From assembly GCF_010685995.1 (NCBI RefSeq), contig NZ_JAAGWK010000005.1:309600-373599 (forward strand): a stretch of 64,000 nt of DNA, in the 5' to 3' direction. Both the position numbers and the translations under genes were made by a program. This DNA comes from Goekera deserti. Its GTDB lineage: Bacteria > Actinomycetota > Actinomycetes > Mycobacteriales > Geodermatophilaceae. Positions 63,769 to 64,000 of the stretch are shown in pieces. Within the stretch, counting starts at the first letter, position 1; every line of letters starts with the position of its first letter. The notes under the pieces were generated by a model, which was not told the DNA's origin, made no database searches, and was given only the letters and a program-made list of their open reading frames with translations.

Positions 63769-64000
63769 TGTCGTTCGACCAGGCGTCACTGGTCGCCGCC
63801 GACATCGACCCGTGGGCGCTGACCGAGAAGCTGGCCAGCGCACCCCCCTGCCCCCCGCCCTGGGCACGGCGGCGCCGCGGCGTGGTGATCGCGTTGTTGC
63901 TCGCTGCTGTGTGTGTGCTCTCTGGGGGCTGTTCGGTGGTGGAGCTGCGTTCGGGCAACAACGCGCCGGGGTCGGTGCTGGACGGGAACCGGCTCTCCTT
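63768..64000 (+). CDS. Second lipoprotein of the pair, 3' end outside window
   Basis: 77 residues are visible from ATG 63768. After a 36-residue N-terminal extension (start MSFDQASLVAADIDPWALTE), the sequence from RRGVVIALLLAAV to NNAPGSVLDGNRLSF is almost identical to the first gene, with only a few base changes over roughly 125 bp (63874-64000 against 62670-62796). The lipobox Cys is residue 55, so the signal peptide would be unusually long unless a later start is used. Confidence 0.8.
   Translation, partial: MSFDQASLVAADIDPWALTEKLASAPPCPPPWARRRRGVVIALLLAAVCVLSGGCSVVELRSGNNAPGSVLDGNRLS

Overview
The window is very G+C-rich, with GTG starts, ATGA/GTGA gene overlaps, a mycothiol-dependent formaldehyde dehydrogenase, and DUF3073, DUF3151 and HspR/HAIR signatures. 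This points to an actinobacterium; gene content and order look most like Geodermatophilaceae (Blastococcus, Geodermatophilus, Modestobacter). That placement is inference. No tRNA, rRNA, phage, transposase or CRISPR array was recognised.

Layout. 1-7 kb, minus strand: a GMC oxidoreductase of mycofactocin (MftG) type, an acyl-CoA ligase-like enzyme, an amidohydrolase, a metallo-beta-lactamase-fold hydrolase and a secreted M23 peptidase. 7-19 kb: a myo-inositol catabolic operon on the minus strand, read iolG-iolE-iolC-aldolase-iolB-iolD-iolA and then a sugar ABC transporter (binding protein, permease, ATPase). A divergent GntR/UTRA regulator faces it across a nested palindromic operator. 19-21 kb: a Leu/Val dehydrogenase, DUF3073 and a degenerate tandem-repeat array. 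21-45 kb: most of the de novo purine genes (purM, purF, purL, purQ, purS, purC, purB, purD, purA). Between them lie a DUF2071 gene, a SigE-type sigma factor with a membrane partner, a mycothiol/MBL detoxification pair, an OFA-family transporter with a His-rich small subunit, an AGE-family isomerase, a sterol-carrier protein, two tandem PilZ proteins, an AI-2E-family permease, RsgA and a GDPD. 45-54 kb: a second sugar ABC permease/ATPase without binding protein, DUF3151, class II fructose-bisphosphate aldolase, two flavoenzymes, DedA, pyrE and TspO. 54-64 kb: a small foreign-looking membrane ORF with a tspO remnant, a fasciclin lipoprotein, a membrane-anchored molybdopterin oxidoreductase, clpB with a HAIR element, MarR plus OsmC, and two tandem lipoproteins, the second cut by the window end.

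How the genes work together. The inositol block is a complete import-to-acetyl-CoA pathway with its own repressor. The purine genes cover most steps from PRPP to IMP plus the first AMP-branch step. MscR and the adjacent hydrolase probably form a formaldehyde oxidation route. MarR/OsmC and HAIR/ClpB are stress modules.

Most unusual signals: (1) a dispersed element of about 50 bp built on a near-perfect palindrome, three copies, one in frame inside iolB; (2) a relic of the purF promoter and 5' end beyond a DUF2071 gene; (3) a tspO 3'-end relic beyond a foreign-looking ORF; (4) a ten-unit palindrome-rich array between DUF3073 and purM; (5) a recent tandem duplication of a lipoprotein signal cassette at the right edge.
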